DNA of 64,000 nt, from positions 17,224,591-17,288,590 of the forward strand of contig NC_065879.2 of assembly GCF_932274485.2 (NCBI RefSeq), in the 5' to 3' direction. A program made the position numbers and the translations under genes. This document shows, in pieces, positions 1 to 12,969 of this stretch. Source of the DNA: Patella vulgata. Lineage: Eukaryota; Mollusca; Gastropoda; Patellidae. How positions within the stretch are numbered: position 1 is the first letter of the stretch; every line of letters begins with the position of its first letter. Below the pieces are notes generated by a model. That model saw nothing but the letters and a program-made list of their open reading frames with translations, was not told the origin of the DNA and did no database searches.

Positions 1-76
1 CTTTGGTAACTTTCTCGGTAAACACCCGGATCTTGTAATTGAGCAAGGGTTATTCCCTTTGAACGACGGTGGCTCC
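1..76 (-). repeat. Family B SINE fragment at window edge
   Basis: Contains the ACTTTCTCGG..AACACC and GGTGGCTCC phrases of the family B head, reverse orientation. 1312-1420 holds two further tail fragments (AAATGGGGTTTA). Confidence 0.5.
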
Positions 77-633
77 GCCTCCAGAAAACATGATATATTT
101 TCGAAAGATGAAGCAAACACTCCACTGCTTTTTTATAGACAATGCGGGAAAACTACACACAAGAAACAATATGGAATTTTCATATACGAGCGTAGAATAT
201 CTATATCTCATACTTATATTGATGAGAGTGTGGTTTGATCAATAACTTGTACATGTAGCACCTGCATTATATTATATATTGATATATACAGGTAGATTGA
301 TTAGAGTGCGCTTAGATCAATAAACTGTTTACCTGTATTCCCTGTAGCACCTGTATAATAGTATATATATATATATATGAAACAATATCACTACACCTAG
401 AAATCAATTATAACTTTACCTGGCGCAGGTCATGCCAGGTCAATCACTACGATCAGTGATCGATATTGTATATGACAAACAGGAAATGTTTTGACTGAGT
501 ACTTTCCATTATTGAATACAGTATCATGGTTCGTTTATTTTTGATTTATGCGCGAACAGATTTCCAATTTTACTTTCACATAATATAAAATACTGTCATT
601 GTCATAGGAACAGGGTTGCTAGCTACCATCTCC

Positions 634-704
634 TTAAATACAGGTAATAGGGGTGTTTTAAATACAGGTAATAGGGGTGTTGTAAATACAGGTAATAGGG
701 GTGT
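634..704. repeat. Minisatellite, 23-24 bp x 3
   Basis: Unit TAAATACAGGTAATAGGGGT. Confidence 0.85.
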
Positions 705-1419
705 AAGCCAAAAACAACGAACCGAGGGTGCGTCTACCAAGAAACAGGGAACTGAAGGTGCTAGCTACCGTCTCCTAAATTCCTAAATACAATGAACATC
801 TTTGACATTTCACTTTAAAAGATGGTTTGCTACCAGGTTTAACCAATGGGGTAAACATCCAGCCTACCTACTGAGTCATCGTGACCCCCCCCCCCCCGCC
901 CCCACCCCCACCCCCGTCTCGAATAGCCTCACCTCTAACTGTATTTAGCCATAAAATGCTAGCGAGTTTCAGTACCGCCTTTAAACTAAATAAAACGATA
1001 CACCACCATAAATATTTTCATCAATTTAAAAGTTTAACAGTGTGAAATTACATCTTGGTCTGATTTTCGTGTTATACTGAAAAAAGGGACGAGAACCAGA
1101 TGAATGGACATACTGTTGTTGATAATAATATTATTTGTTGAGGGCGTGGTCCATGATACCAGGTGTTATTCATATAATATATAAGACGTGTTTTAACTAG
1201 ATTTAATATATAACCACGTGTTTTAACTATATGATATTTAGACAACAGTTGATGTGTACTAACATCTGGAGGACGTTCAATAAATTGCAATAATCACGGG
1301 AATTCAAGTAAATGAAATGGGGTTTAACTTTCTACTTTTTCGCATCAACCGGGTTATTGAAGATCGATATAAATGGGGTTTAGCGGCCTACTCTTCTTCA
1401 CCAACCGGGATAATGAAAG

Positions 1420-1676
1420 GTATGATATGAAAGGTATTCCGTCCACTCTTAATGGAATAACAAATTATTGAATTATGCTCGTGACGAAATGTCGTATGAG
1501 TATCATCCCAATTTGACCCATATACCGTTTCGTCTCCATTACTAAATATAAGGTCACTGGTATTGGTAAGCATCAATTTTTTTCCGGTATCTTGTCGAAA
1601 GATGTGAATTAAAGAATTTTGTCTTGTCTTTAATGTATGTGCCTGGAGGTCTGTTATATCAAGATACATCCAACTA
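1420..1676 (-). other. Unidentified exon-like open stretch
   Basis: After an acceptor-like TTATTTTAATAG the minus strand is open for about 80 codons with balanced composition (GNDETVYGSNWDDTHTTFRH region: polar residues, few repeats). The end runs into SINE sequence. No family recognised and no partner exons found; it could be chance. Confidence 0.2.
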
Positions 1677-1790
1677 TTAAAATAAGTAGGTTTTCACGGG
1701 TAACTCGAATTGGGTAAGTATTAATTATTTCCGCCATGTTGTCGTTTGAAATCAGGGCACTCAGTTTACCTGTCTGATTGTTACCTTGGG

Positions 1791-2040
1791 ATGGGGTTTA
1801 ACGTCAAATTGACACGAACTAGGTCATTTCGGGACTAACATATAGTTCAATTTTACTACAATAATTCGCACGCGCGTAGGGGTCTTTAGCAGTGGGGGGG
1901 GGGGGACCGGAGGACCCGGAAAACCCCACGAGGTTGGACAGACGACTCTACTCCTTGTCATGTACAAGTGGAGAATCGAAACCACTGGCACTACACTTCA
2001 CTCAATCATAACCATTCGCCCCACTCCCCCACTTCCCCGC
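1791..2040 (-). mobile_element. Family A SINE, diverged
   Basis: Reverse complement reads as a tRNA-like head, then a conserved middle block (CCGGGTCCTCCGGT-type), then the tail TTAAACCCCAT. Interrupted by a G run. Confidence 0.7.
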
Positions 2041-2147
2041 CAAGCAACAAACAACAAACGTATATAAGTAATAAAGAGAATGGATCCGGGGGGTCAGACA
2101 TAAGCGTCCATAGCTCTGTATAGGTGAGAATGGAAGGGGGGATCTTA

Positions 2148-2600
2148 AGTGTTGCGCTACGGATCATATGTTTGTGACCAGATTCGATAATTGAACGTGA
2201 TAGGAACATGTGTTGCATGAATAATCTCTCCATATTTTCTTGCTACTTTTATTTCTACCCAATTAATGAAATTTAAAAAGCTTAATCCAAAACTGACCCA
2301 ATTCTGTTGAGTGGACGATTAGCCCCATTTCGTTTCTGCCTTCTATTCTAATTGGCCATTATTTCCACCATCTTGACCGAAGTGTCGCGCTGCGGGTCAT
2401 ATGTTTGACCTATCCGATTCGATTACACTATTACACGTGACAGGAAGTGGTGTTTTATGAATAATCTCTCCATATTCTAACCAATTAATGAAATATGGAA
2501 TTGCTTTGTCCAGAACTGACCCAGTTCGGTTGAGTGGACGTCTTTTAATACATATTAGTGTTTAATGTTAATTAGCCATCATTTCCGCCATCTTGTCACA
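2148..2600. repeat. Tandem duplication of about 230 bp
   Basis: Shared phrases GAATAATCTCTCCATATT, CCAATTAATGAAAT and ATTTCCGCCATCTTG occur once in each half. A third partial copy lies near 1720. Confidence 0.7.
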
Positions 2601-3845
2601 AGAAAGTACATAATTTAAACCTCGAAAGATAGTTTCATCGTGATGACATATTATTAGTTAAGAAGCCCAGTAACCCATAAACCGCTGTACTCCTAAACCC
2701 AGATGCCAGAAGATACCTTATGAGTGGAAGTCTGGAAAGGTACTTAGACGTGAACGTAGCCCCAGCATCTTCGGGGAAGCTGTGATTCTAGCATCTTCGA
2801 TGAACTGAATTTGAGCGAACCCAGGCAATTAAAATTGAAAGAAGAATCCCAACCCAATCCAGATCTTGTCTGCGATATAACATCATTGTTGACGCGGACG
2901 TCAAATAAATTTATGTAACTAAATCTGCCTATTGCAGGTCTTTCTTTAGGCCTGAAATGTTATCTAAATTATTAATTAGACATTAATTAACTCATCCAGA
3001 CCATAATCAACTCTCGATGTCATCGCTAGCTTGCGACATTTACTGAATTAGGAGCCGATTTGCTGCTTAGCTTTCATTCATGATTAAATCATGAAATGGA
3101 TAATCGAGACTATGTTGTTTAACGTACCGACTTCAGTAATGATGATTGAGGCTAGACCGAAAATTCAATCGCTAAATTCTCGGTTCAGAGTGGATCAATT
3201 TAATTGGAATTTTCAGTAAATACCCTTTACATTATCTAGTTTTGAACTATTATAGTGACTACTACCAGCTCTTGATCTAATCTCCCATAATGTATATTTT
3301 TAATCAGTCGACATGTTGGTGAGAACGTGCGTAGATTAATGTCAAATTTGTAGAAAAGTTGACATGTCGATGTGTGAAATCAATATACGAGTTTGAAACT
3401 TTTATTGTCAACAGAAACTTGAATAGATTCATTTATTGAATAGATCGTTTATTAAGCGTGATGGTAACGGGTGGTCAGTAAACCGCGGGAGGTTGAACGA
3501 GACGTGAAGTGCAGACGAAGTGTGAACCGGTCATTTGACAACACTAATAAAGGATTTGTTCGGTATTACTATACACATGTCATTAAATTGTCGAGGGTGG
3601 GGTCGGAGTGCACAGGCATCTAATAACCTGGTCACTATGCAGTGTTGTAAAAGCTGAATCTCTAACAAAAATATCAGTTCAAAAATGGTTTGAAATTTCA
3701 TCGACCTATACTGTTCGCTGTGTAACAAGTTTTGTAATAGGCGAACAGATTTGGTAGGATCTTTAAAAAAAAAAGAAAGTCCGATTGAATCCAAGCCTGG
3801 AGGTTATGCAGCGTTGATATTTGGATGTATGTTTTTTTTTTAAAA
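2600..3845. other. No gene seen
   Basis: AT-rich sequence with a third-family SINE tail near 2845-2915; nothing else supported. Confidence 0.5.
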
Positions 3846-3847
3846 GG

Positions 3848-4095
3848 TGTACTATGTAAGATTTAGATAAGGAGCTTGACGTTCTTGCTATAATGATAAA
3901 AATAAATATATTTTAAAAAAAATCATTCAAATTACTTTAATCCGAGCGAAGTTATGACTATTTGAAGATATAGCGTAGATCGTTTAATATCGTAGCATAG
4001 CCTCGATTGTCCATTTTTTAAATCTCGGCCATCCGATGCTATAGAGAGGTAACCATAGCCTTGGCGTGCGAATAATTAAATAATTAAATGGTAAG
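3848..4095 (+). repeat. Dispersed repeat family E, copy 1
   Basis: Recognisably similar in order and wording to 37768-38010: TATGTAAGATTTA, then TCATTCAAATTACTTTA, then a cctc..TCCATTTTTaaat block. No ends or genes identified. Confidence 0.5.
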
Positions 4096-4587
4096 TGTGT
4101 ATTAAGCCGTGAGAAATTGGATGTTTAGACAAAAAGAATCATTTTCACCGAGACAAATCCGCCGTGAATTGTCATGGTACAGGACTGGTCACGAGAAGCA
4201 TGTTCTATTATAGCGCCAACTATTTTCAATCATGGCTTCAACACCTCAGGGGTCAATTGACCGGACAATATCCAGGTTTACACACTGAATGGTTCAAGGT
4301 AATTGAACTGTTAATAGTAATATATCTCCGCCTGTCGTTAACCCATGGGGGTGAAAAGATTCAACAGAAAAACAACAGTTAGTCGTCGCCATGTTGATCA
4401 ACGCTTCAATACGTGTTTAATGGAGTTAACAGAGGTCAAGGGTCACTAAATACTGGACAATACAGAAACTTATTTATCAAAAACTTCATTTACAAGTCTC
4501 AAAATACATTTAAACAACTGAATCGTCTATTTTGCTAGTGGCCATTTGCAACGAGATTACCTTTCACTTAATAACAAACCATCAGGG

Positions 4588-4880
4588 AGCCAGGTCAGCT
4601 TATGTGAGTAGGGCGATGTCTCACTAATCTGGAGTTTCGGGTTCGTTCCCAGTGTTGACCGAGAGAGTTCTCGGGATTTTCCAGCGTTGTTTCCCCTTGT
4701 CAGTGATGCAGAACGTTTAACTGGCAAGGAAACGCATCTAGTCGTTAGGAGGGTCCAAAAAACCGAGGCCCCGTGGAGATGTTGAAAATTGGAGGAATTC
4801 ATTTACACTCGGGAAAAATGTTCCGCATAGCCCACTATATGGCATATAACCGTCTTTATTAGCCCAGTTGGGGTAGGAAA
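4588..4880 (+). mobile_element. Family B SINE, diverged
   Basis: tRNA-like head region, CCCTTGTCAGTGATGCAG middle, and TAGCCCAGTTGGGG near the 3' part. Confidence 0.7.
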
Positions 4881-4984
4881 GAGAAAATTATACCCCAATT
4901 CTTTCATCCATTCACCAAACCATCGACAAATGTCGTGCACGGGGCAGACCACACGGATAATCATTTTAGACCGCTTGATAACAC

Positions 4985-5345
4985 TTCCCATTCAGCGTAT
5001 TATATTTTAGTTTTCTCTTTAAAGCAGTTGTTTCCTCCATACAAGTATATCCTGGCAAGAATATTAGATATTTCTTCCAGAGATGTGTCTTGGTCAACGA
5101 TATTCTGATTTCCCACACAGACAATATCAAGGTGGTTATCGGGTGTTCTAGAAATATGAAGTATATACTTCCACATGCACGACATCCATCAACAAGGATA
5201 GTTAACTTGATTAATGGTTTGAATCTTGATTTCAGAAGTAGAAAGCTACTAGAAGACAACCTCCGGATCAAAGGTTATCAAGTGCGTCTCTATGGTAGCT
5301 ATGTGAAATCATCAAAGTGGTATCAAGTGTTCCAGAAAGTGTAGC
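4985..5345. other. Unidentified block open on both strands
   Basis: Open frames of 84 codons (+, 5090-5344) and 61 and 101 codons (-) overlap here. The minus frame (VGNQNIVDQDTSLEEISNIL) looks the most protein-like. No domain recognised; possibly a decayed exon or element. Confidence 0.2.
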
Positions 5346-5349
5346 CATA

Positions 5350-6040
5350 CCCTGCCTCATGTACGCGACACCATTTAGACTTAAACTATAGTTATGAATG
5401 GACTGGCTATTACTCCTAGAGATATTTTGATTGTTCAAGACCATCGACTGTACTATAAGTTAGTACGGACTATGATATCACCGATGGACGAACTGGTACA
5501 GACAATACAATTGGACGACCTGGTCCTTGATTCACACCAGGGTTCCTGTGTGACACAGAGTTCAACCTGTGATATTTCAACCATAAAAACATAAACATTA
5601 AATATTAATATTTATATATCTAATAATATCTCCACAGTTACCTACTGTACGGTGAAATATTTCTAATAAGATTTCATTGTTTGGGTTTTTTTCCACTTCA
5701 AGGGACCATTGACGTTAACGATGTCCAAGTATGTAGTTGATTTGCGTTTAATGACTCGGAACATTTTCAAAACTTCACATGATCAGTTGATCACCAAGGC
5801 CGTTGTTGTTGGCCTGATCATATTTAAAAGACAGATATCCTATTGTGTTCCCGGCCAGGTACATGTATAGAATAGTACATGATAGCTGTTCCCAACAGCT
5901 GAACTGGATCGATTAATCATGCTCCGTGATTTCTTTAGACTTGGATTTCAGAAGCCAAACTTTGTAGAGATAGTACTGGAAAGGGTTAGCATATCCTGTC
6001 TCATTCACGTTATCTGCCCCTGGATATGAGAAGCATTGAA
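5350..6040. other. No gene seen
   Basis: Unique AT-rich sequence; short open frames only, without recognisable motifs. Confidence 0.5.
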
Positions 6041-6044
6041 TGGA

Positions 6045-6200
6045 CTGAGAGGAAATGGCGTTTAACGTTCTATTGTCGCACCAAGCTATGGGGACATTTG
6101 GCCCGGACAGTGACGTTTTCGCCTACTCTTCACCGAATTCCAAGTTCCAACTGTCAACGGGTCTATTACCTGCCCGCCAACATGTACGGGTAAGCACCAT
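6045..6200 (-). mobile_element. Family B SINE 3' half
   Basis: Reverse-oriented tail to middle (GGCGTTTAACGTTCTATTGT, GCCCGGACAGTGACG). A shorter repeat of the same part follows at 6350-6400. Confidence 0.6.
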
Positions 6201-6413
6201 TTCTTGGCACTACCACTTCCCATCACACCCCCGTCGCCCAACTTGAATCGTCTTCTGCATACCAGCCAGTCACGGCCGTTGTCGTATTATCCTAACTTCC
6301 AGGCGTGGGACAAAGTGGGCTTATTCGTTCGACAACAGCAAGTACCACTTCTTATTTGAAGAGTCTACTCTTCGTCGAATTCCAACTGTGAACGGTTTTT
6401 AGGCCCCCCCCCA

Positions 6414-6414
<1 letters not shown>

Positions 6415-6446
<32 letters not shown>
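6415..6446. repeat. (AC)n microsatellite
   Basis: Alternating AC run inside SINE-derived sequence. Confidence 0.9.
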
Positions 6447-6447
<1 letters not shown>

Positions 6448-6837
6448 ACACGTCCCCTTCGACTAGCGCCACTGACAGTGAATATCCAGAGGAACTTGAA
6501 TCGTCCTCTGCTCACCAGAGGACGATTGTATTATCCCATCAAAGTGTGCTAAATCATTCAAGAACATCAAGTACCACTTCTCATTTATACAGTTCCCATA
6601 GCTGACAATTTGTTGTTGTACTTTAAGACGTATTGAAGGAATGGACGCAGCCTAGCGATGATGTTATAAATTATATCATCATGACAATGTCAACATTTTA
6701 TTCTAACAATAATTTGTTTTTGTTTTTTTATTTTTTTAAAGAATAATCCAGGTTATATTGTAATATTGTTACATTGTAATAATAAATAGTTGGGTGTTTG
6801 TTATTGTGTTATAATAACAAATCGTAAAACTATTACT

Positions 6838-6990
6838 GCATATTCTTATACCAACCAATCTGTACACTGGTCAAGCGCTAATAATCTTACACCAACCAAT
6901 CCGCACACTGGTCAAGCGCTAATAATCTTATAATACGACAAATCCGTACCGACCAATCGCCATTAATCTTATAATACTATAATCCGTACT
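6838..6990. repeat. Degenerate tandem repeat, about 45 bp unit
   Basis: Repeats of CACTGGTCAAGCGCTAATAA and related words. Confidence 0.6.
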
Positions 6991-7331
6991 TACCACGCGC
7001 TAATAATCTCCACTTCTGTCACTCATAGTAATATTATAATCAGCTTATTTTATGAGGGTGTTAAATTTCCATTTTATCCAAATATATATATGCCCGCCGG
7101 ACTTCTGACTAACGTATGATGCTCCATAATGGTAATGTACAATTGCCGGGTTGGCATTTGCCATTCTTTTCTTTTTTTCAAATTTCATTTTCAGCGCAGA
7201 TAATCTATAATCTTTTAACTTTTGTATAAGGTTATATTTGTGTGGTTTATATTTAGTGCTTCATGCTTCCCCTTTTAACTATCTACCCGTTCAGATGAGA
7301 AGACCAACCATGCACACTTGGAATTCGAAGA

Positions 7332-7569
7332 TGAGTAATGGGAAGAGAGGGAGGGGGGAAATGGGGTTTAATGTCTACTCGACACAAACAAGGTAATTTT
7401 GGGACCAACATATGGTCCAATTTCATTTCAATAATGTTGTGGGAGGAAACGGAGGACCCGAGGAAAACTCGCGTACAAGCTGTGTGTAGAAACTACGCCA
7501 AATGAGTCGATGACAGATCTTATTATCTAAAGCGCACGCGTTAAAGCATCCAGCGCCCAACCCCTCCTA
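7332..7569 (-). mobile_element. Family A SINE with target duplication
   Basis: Flanked by GAATTCGAAGA on both sides (7321-7331 and 7570-7580). Tail (GA)-rich on the plus strand; middle part shortened. Confidence 0.8.
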
Positions 7570-7713
7570 GAATTCGAAGAGTAGAGAGAGACGCCAGTTT
7601 ACCCTTTAACATTGCCGGCTAGACACAGAAATATGTTAGTCTCAAAATGACCCAAGTATTATATATGGATTGAAATCTACTTTCTATATAAGGTGGACGT
7701 TGTTTAATATAAA

Positions 7714-7914
7714 GCTAGGTTCCCACTATCACGATTGATATCGTGGTTTTAATCGTGGAGTAATCGTTGTGATCCTATCAGGTCTTATCATATACTGAGG
7801 TCAGTCGTAGTAATCGTGTTGATCGTATAGAAACGTATCCGAATGTATCGGCGCGTACCGGATTCAGTGGGGACAATCCGATTGCAACGCATCGCACTAC
7901 AGTGGGAATCTAGC
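7714..7914. mobile_element. Short MITE with inverted ends
   Basis: 201 bp starting GCTAGGTTCCCACTAT and ending with the near inverse, AGTGGGAATCTAGC. The interior is rich in ATCGT-type palindromic words. Superfamily not assigned. Confidence 0.6.
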
Positions 7915-8450
7915 ATAAGCGACTGAACACCTGAATACCTGAACGCTAAGAAATTGCTGACTGGACATTATATTGATAATAAAAATCTACATATAGTTTT
8001 ATAGCCTGGTCAGTTTATTGTTATAGAGGGAATAACCAGTGGGACATTACAATGGACTCCTGGGAATGCTGGACAATAACATCTAAAGGTAATGGTCATT
8101 ACTCACGATCATCTAGACATCAAAACAACCAATTGTCGATAGTAATAGCTATCAGCATCATCGACATATCAGACCAAAGTACGTAGTTGATGGAATTCTA
8201 CTTATCCTTGAAATAAACGAAAGGGGATTTAACGTCTTACTATTCTATGTCAACTGTCAGTGCATATTTAACATGCTGCATATGATATACAAGTCTTATC
8301 CGAATGATTAACCGATTTTATTTGGTAGGTCCTCTGTGATGCACCATTGACAGGGGTGACATATGCAGACTGGAAAATCTTGAACCTTCTCGACCCGGGA
8401 CATACGAAACGAAGTAGACATATTATTTACTTATGTATAACATAGTAACC
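7915..8450. other. No gene seen
   Basis: Unique sequence with a possible family B tail at about 8220 (GGGGATTTAACGTCTTACTA). Confidence 0.4.
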
Positions 8451-8454
8451 AACA

Positions 8455-8800
8455 GACCTAATATATAATACAGTACTCAATAATCCCAATACATACTACA
8501 GTACTCAATACACCTAATGTACAATACAGTACCCAATAAATCTAATATACAATACAGTACCCAATATACAATACAGTACCCAATAGACCCAATATACAAT
8601 ACAGTACCCAATAGACCCAATATACAATACAGTACTCAATAATCACAATACACAATACAGTACTCAATAATCACAATACAGTACTCAATAGACCTAATAT
8701 ACAATACAGTACTCAATAGACCTAATATACAATACAGTACTCAATAATCACAATACAGTACTCAATAGACCTAATATACAATACAGTACTCAATAATATA
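8455..8800. repeat. Minisatellite with unit AATACAGTACTCAATAGACC and variants
   Basis: About a dozen imperfect 20-30 bp units. Confidence 0.9.
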
Positions 8801-9000
8801 CATTACAGAACGTTTGTGGCAAAGGGATTAAATCCGAAATGGAGGGCCACGGAACGATGAATATCAATAGGGTTCGTCCTCTCATGACCCCAATTCTTCA
8901 CACCAAAGTCGAAAAATGTCTGTTTAACACTGTAGCCTCCATCGATTTCACAAAATTGTCGGCTATGGGGGCATAACTCTGAAACGGAAGGTCATATGCG

Positions 9001-9274
9001 AGAGAGAGAGAAATGGGGTTTAACGTCCACTCGACACAAACTAGGTCATTTCGGGACTAACATATGGTTTAATTTTATTTACATAATTCGCTTGCGCGTA
9101 GGGGTCTTTAGCAGTGGGAGGAAACCGGAGGACCCGGAGAAAACCCACGAGGTTGGACAGGCGACCCTACTCCTTGCCACGTACAACCGGGGATTCGAAA
9201 CCACGCCAGTCGACTCAATGACAGACTGTATGATACAGCGCGCACACGCTAACCATTCAGCCATCCAACCCCCC
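9001..9274 (-). mobile_element. Family A SINE, full-length, young
   Basis: On the minus strand: tRNA-like head GGTTGGATGGCTGAATGGTT (A box), B box GGTTTCGAATCCCC, conserved core, and 3' end GACGTTAAACCCCATTTC followed by (TC)n. Perfect 15-bp duplication GGAAGGTCATATGCG at 8986-9000 and 9275-9289. RNA polymerase III transcription from the head is expected for the class; mobilisation needs an unlinked LINE. Confidence 0.92.
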
Positions 9275-9423
9275 GGAAGGTCATATGCGCACCAAAACAT
9301 AATGAAACCCATTCGAGATCTGTTGATCTTGGACATATCATTTATGTTTCATTTGAATCGGACACAACTCGTGGATGTATGTATTACATGTTTTGTCATT
9401 TTAGCGGGAAGTTACGGTCCGTG

Positions 9424-9708
9424 TTAGAGAGAGAGAGAGAGAGAAATGGGGTTTAACGTCCACTCGACACAAACTAGGTCATTTCGGGACCAACATATGG
9501 TTTAATTTTATTTCAATAATTCGCTTGCGCGTAGAGTGGGAGGAAACCGGAGGACCTGGAGAAAACCCACGAGGTTGGACAGGCGACCCTACTCCTTGCC
9601 ACGTACAACCGGGGATTCGAAACCACGCCAGTCGACTCAATGGCAGACTTTATGATACAGCGCGCGCACGCTAACCATTCAGCCATCCAACCCCCCCCCC
9701 CCACCCCC
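9424..9708 (-). mobile_element. Family A SINE, full-length, young
   Basis: Near-identical to the copy at 9001-9274. Perfect 10-bp duplication ACGGTCCGTG (9414-9423, 9709-9718). Both copies split one older repeat that continues on either side. Confidence 0.92.
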
Positions 9709-9789
9709 ACGGTCCGTGATCGTTGTGTAATTAACTTATATTTGAACATTTATCGAAATCTAATACAATTGTGACCTTTAGAGGTTCCA

Positions 9790-10010
9790 CGAGCTATTTA
9801 AGCGTACAATCAGGTTCAATAATTCTTGAAGTTACGATCGATACATGCCAATATCGAATCCATCCTACATTTTTGGAATATAAACCTATATTTTATGTTT
9901 CACCGAAATCTGATATAAATTATCACATGTAGAGTGTTCACGGACGGAACCGCAAAATACGTCCACGCAAAAATAATTATATATAAAGTCAATGGAAATC
10001 AAAATTAAAT
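9790..10010 (+). repeat. Fragment related to the hairpin-ended repeat
   Basis: Shares the run of phrases seen near the right end of the two longer copies (TACATGCCAATATCGAA, TGTAGAGTGTTCAC, ACGTCCACG). Diverged and incomplete. Confidence 0.5.
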
Positions 10011-10494
10011 CAGGTTTTTAATTGATTGTTTGTCGGACATTCCTCTGTTCAAATTCCTGGACACGCCCCTGATAATATCCAAATGAAAACATGAAACCTA
10101 ACAGACACATAACCGAAGCTTTTTCACCTCAGTTCGATAGCAAACGAACCGAGCTAACCCAAGTACCGAGTCAAACCATGGTAGTAGAGATTCTAAAAAC
10201 CAGGATTATTTGAACGTAAATTGATAATCAATATTCTGGTAAATCGAGACCGTGTCCTTGATGTTCGTTCAACCAGTACATTATGGTTAGTTATAGTGGG
10301 TTATAAGTTCAGATGAGGTCAACAATACGTTGGAGGTAAGAATATCTATTATTAAAACAACTTGTACAAAGACAGGTAGAAAGGTTTCTTACATGATTTA
10401 TTTATAAACACAGGTAATCGATTTATAAAACCATACCTTATCATCGTCGATCACCAGCAGACTTGTGCTGGAAGGGGGTCATTCTTAATCACAG

Positions 10495-10738
10495 AGGGGG
10501 GTTAGCGTGCGCGCGCTGTATCATAAAGTCTGTCATTGAGTCGACTGGCGTGGTTTCGAATCCCCGGTTATACGTGACAAGGAGTAGGGTCGCCTGTCCA
10601 ACCTCGTGGGTATTCTCCGGGTCCTCCGGTTTCCTCCCACTGCTAAAGACCCCTATGCACAAGGGAATTATTGAAATAAAATTAAACCATATGTTAGTCC
10701 CGAAATGACCTAGTTGTGTTGAGTGGACGTTAAACCCC

Positions 10739-10776
<38 letters not shown>
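10495..10776 (+). mobile_element. Family A SINE, full-length
   Basis: Plus-orientation copy ending in a long (CT)n. Duplication CTTAATCACAG at 10484-10494 and 10777-10787. The start of the tRNA-like head is slightly shortened. Confidence 0.9.
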
Positions 10777-10781
<5 letters not shown>

Positions 10782-10875
10782 TCACAGTATTTAGGGTATC
10801 TTATCATCGTCGAACACCAGCAGATTTTTTCTGGAAGAGGTTACTCGTAAACAACTTTTTATTTGGACACAGAAA

Positions 10876-11120
10876 ATGACCTACTCTTATTTCGAATTCC
10901 AACTGTCAAAGGTTCTTTTAAGTGTATACGAATGTGTCGATTTTATATCCCGTCCGAACGACTATACGTTGTCTCTTGCCAAGCCATTCGTCCTGCATCA
11001 CTGGTAAGGGGGAACAGCGCCGGTAAATCCCGATGATCTTTCTCGGCAAACACCGGGGTAGACCCCTGGACTTCCAGGTTAGCGAGTCATTGTCTTACTC
11101 GCTGAGCCACCGCGGCTCCA
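10876..11120 (-). mobile_element. Family B SINE lacking its 3' tail
   Basis: Reverse orientation; ends at the tRNA-like head GGAGCCGCGGTGGCTCAGCG (on the minus strand) with B box GGGTC..CCC. Confidence 0.75.
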
Positions 11121-11258
11121 GGCAGACACAGTGATTGTTCAGCGACACAGGACTTGTTCCGTGACTGGCTGGTGTGTAGAAGTCGACGCAAGTTTCTCGG
11201 GAATTTCCAGTTTCGTTTCCCCATGTCAGTGGTGCAGTACTAAGGGTCTGGCAAGAAA

Positions 11259-11604
11259 TGAAATGAAACGAAATGGGGTTTAACGTCTTACTATTCTGCT
11301 CCGACTGGGCTAATGTGCTATGAGGGAAATTTTTCCCGGACAGCGGCGCTATGGCCTACTCTTTTATCGAATTCAATTGCCAAGGGATCGTTTACGTGCA
11401 CGCCAATATGTACGCGGGACCTCGGTTTTTCGTCCCATCCGAACGACTAGACAGCTGTCATTGTCAGGCCCTCCGTCCTGCACCATTGACAAGGGGGAAC
11501 CACGCAGGAAAATCCCAATGAACTTTCTCGGCCAACACCGGGAGCGAACCCGCGACCTCCGGGCTAGCGAGCCAGCGTCTTACTCACTGTGCCACACTGG
11601 CTCC
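11259..11604 (-). mobile_element. Family B SINE, full-length, inserted in another family B SINE
   Basis: Complete minus copy: GGAGCCAGTGTGGCACAGTG head, B box GGGTTCGCTCCC, tail TTAAACCCCATTTCGTTTCA. It splits an older plus copy (11185-11258 and 11605-11690), with GCAAGAA at both junctions as the likely duplication. Confidence 0.85.
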
Positions 11605-12184
11605 TACCTAGCAAGAACAGCGTCTGTTCTTCGGACGATACGGCAAACAGAGGTCCCGATGTATACCTTGGCGTACAGGGAATTTCATGGCAATAAAGAT
11701 GACAAATCAATTCTGGGTTGTTACAAGAACTGCTCGAGAGAATGCTCTTCGAAACGTCGCCAAAATAAATCAGTACCTGTTTTCCATAAGTATGTGTTAT
11801 AGATTATTATGCTCGACCATCGTGTCGCCTTACTTCAAACGAAACATGTCCACAATTTTTAATCATTTCCATTTTCCTTTTGATGTTATAATGGTATAAA
11901 TATGAATGGACAACTAAATCAGTGGTGACCAATACAATCCATTGTTACTCTACAACAATAGTAAGCAATAGAATATAGTGTTACTATAGTATCTTATAAG
12001 ACACGTGCTGGCTGAAAGGATAACTCTAATTATCAAGTTTTTAAGAAGGCGATTTATTCAGTAATCCACGTATTAATTCGTTGGCTATGTTGTCGTCCAT
12101 TCTCTGGTCAACCGACTCCATGTTTTACATTATATCAGATCTGAATAATAATCGTGTCACTGAAAAACATGAAAACAACTCGTG

Positions 12185-12560
12185 TTTATTTATATCATGG
12201 CCAATAAAACATATCACACATGAATATAACTAGCGAGTTCGCTTATAGCATGGTTAATATAACATATAGCAAATGAATATAACTAGCAAGTTCGTTTATA
12301 GCATGGTTAATATAACATATAACACATGCATATAACGCGAGTTGGTTTATAACATGGTCAATACAACATATAACACATGAATATAACTAGCGAGTTCGTT
12401 TATAACATGGTCAATACAACATATCACACATGAAGATAAATAGCGAGTTCGTTTATAACATGGTTAATACAATATATCACACATGAAGATAACTAGCGAG
12501 GTCTTTTATAACATGGTTAACACGCATATAACTATAACATATCACATATGAATATAACTT
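12185..12560. repeat. Minisatellite, unit about 58 bp
   Basis: Six or more units built on TATAACTAGCGAGTTCGTTT and ATAACATGGTTAATACAACA. Confidence 0.9.
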
Positions 12561-12969
12561 GTGAAATTCGGGACGGCTCCTTTAAAATGGAATGAAAATA
12601 TTTCAGTTAGCTCATTCAAGAAACTAAGATGTGGAAATTTCACGAGACGCAATAAGTTGAATACATTCTATAAAATGAAAGAAGACATACCAAGCTATAG
12701 CCTACAAGCGACACGAATTCCTCGGGTCATATATTTTATTGTATATGGATGAATATCTCCATAATACTACATCAAAGATGATTTTACTTCATGAATTATT
12801 TATGATATGGGGACGTGTAGATAGACAACTATCCTCACTGCGTAGTTTTTTTTTTATACAACAATAGACTTTTCATATTATAATATGTTCTGTTGTATTT
12901 TTCCGAGTCACGGAGCTGGATAACGTAGCATACAATACCTTCAATGACGTTCACCAGTAATCACAGAAT

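Noticed and set aside
9079-9336. Recurrent open frames of 70-100 codons with the same peptide (AEWLACARCII, CPTSWVFSGSSG) at many places
   Set aside because: They are chance translations of family A SINEs; they start in the tRNA-like head and end in the tail, and recur only where the SINE does.
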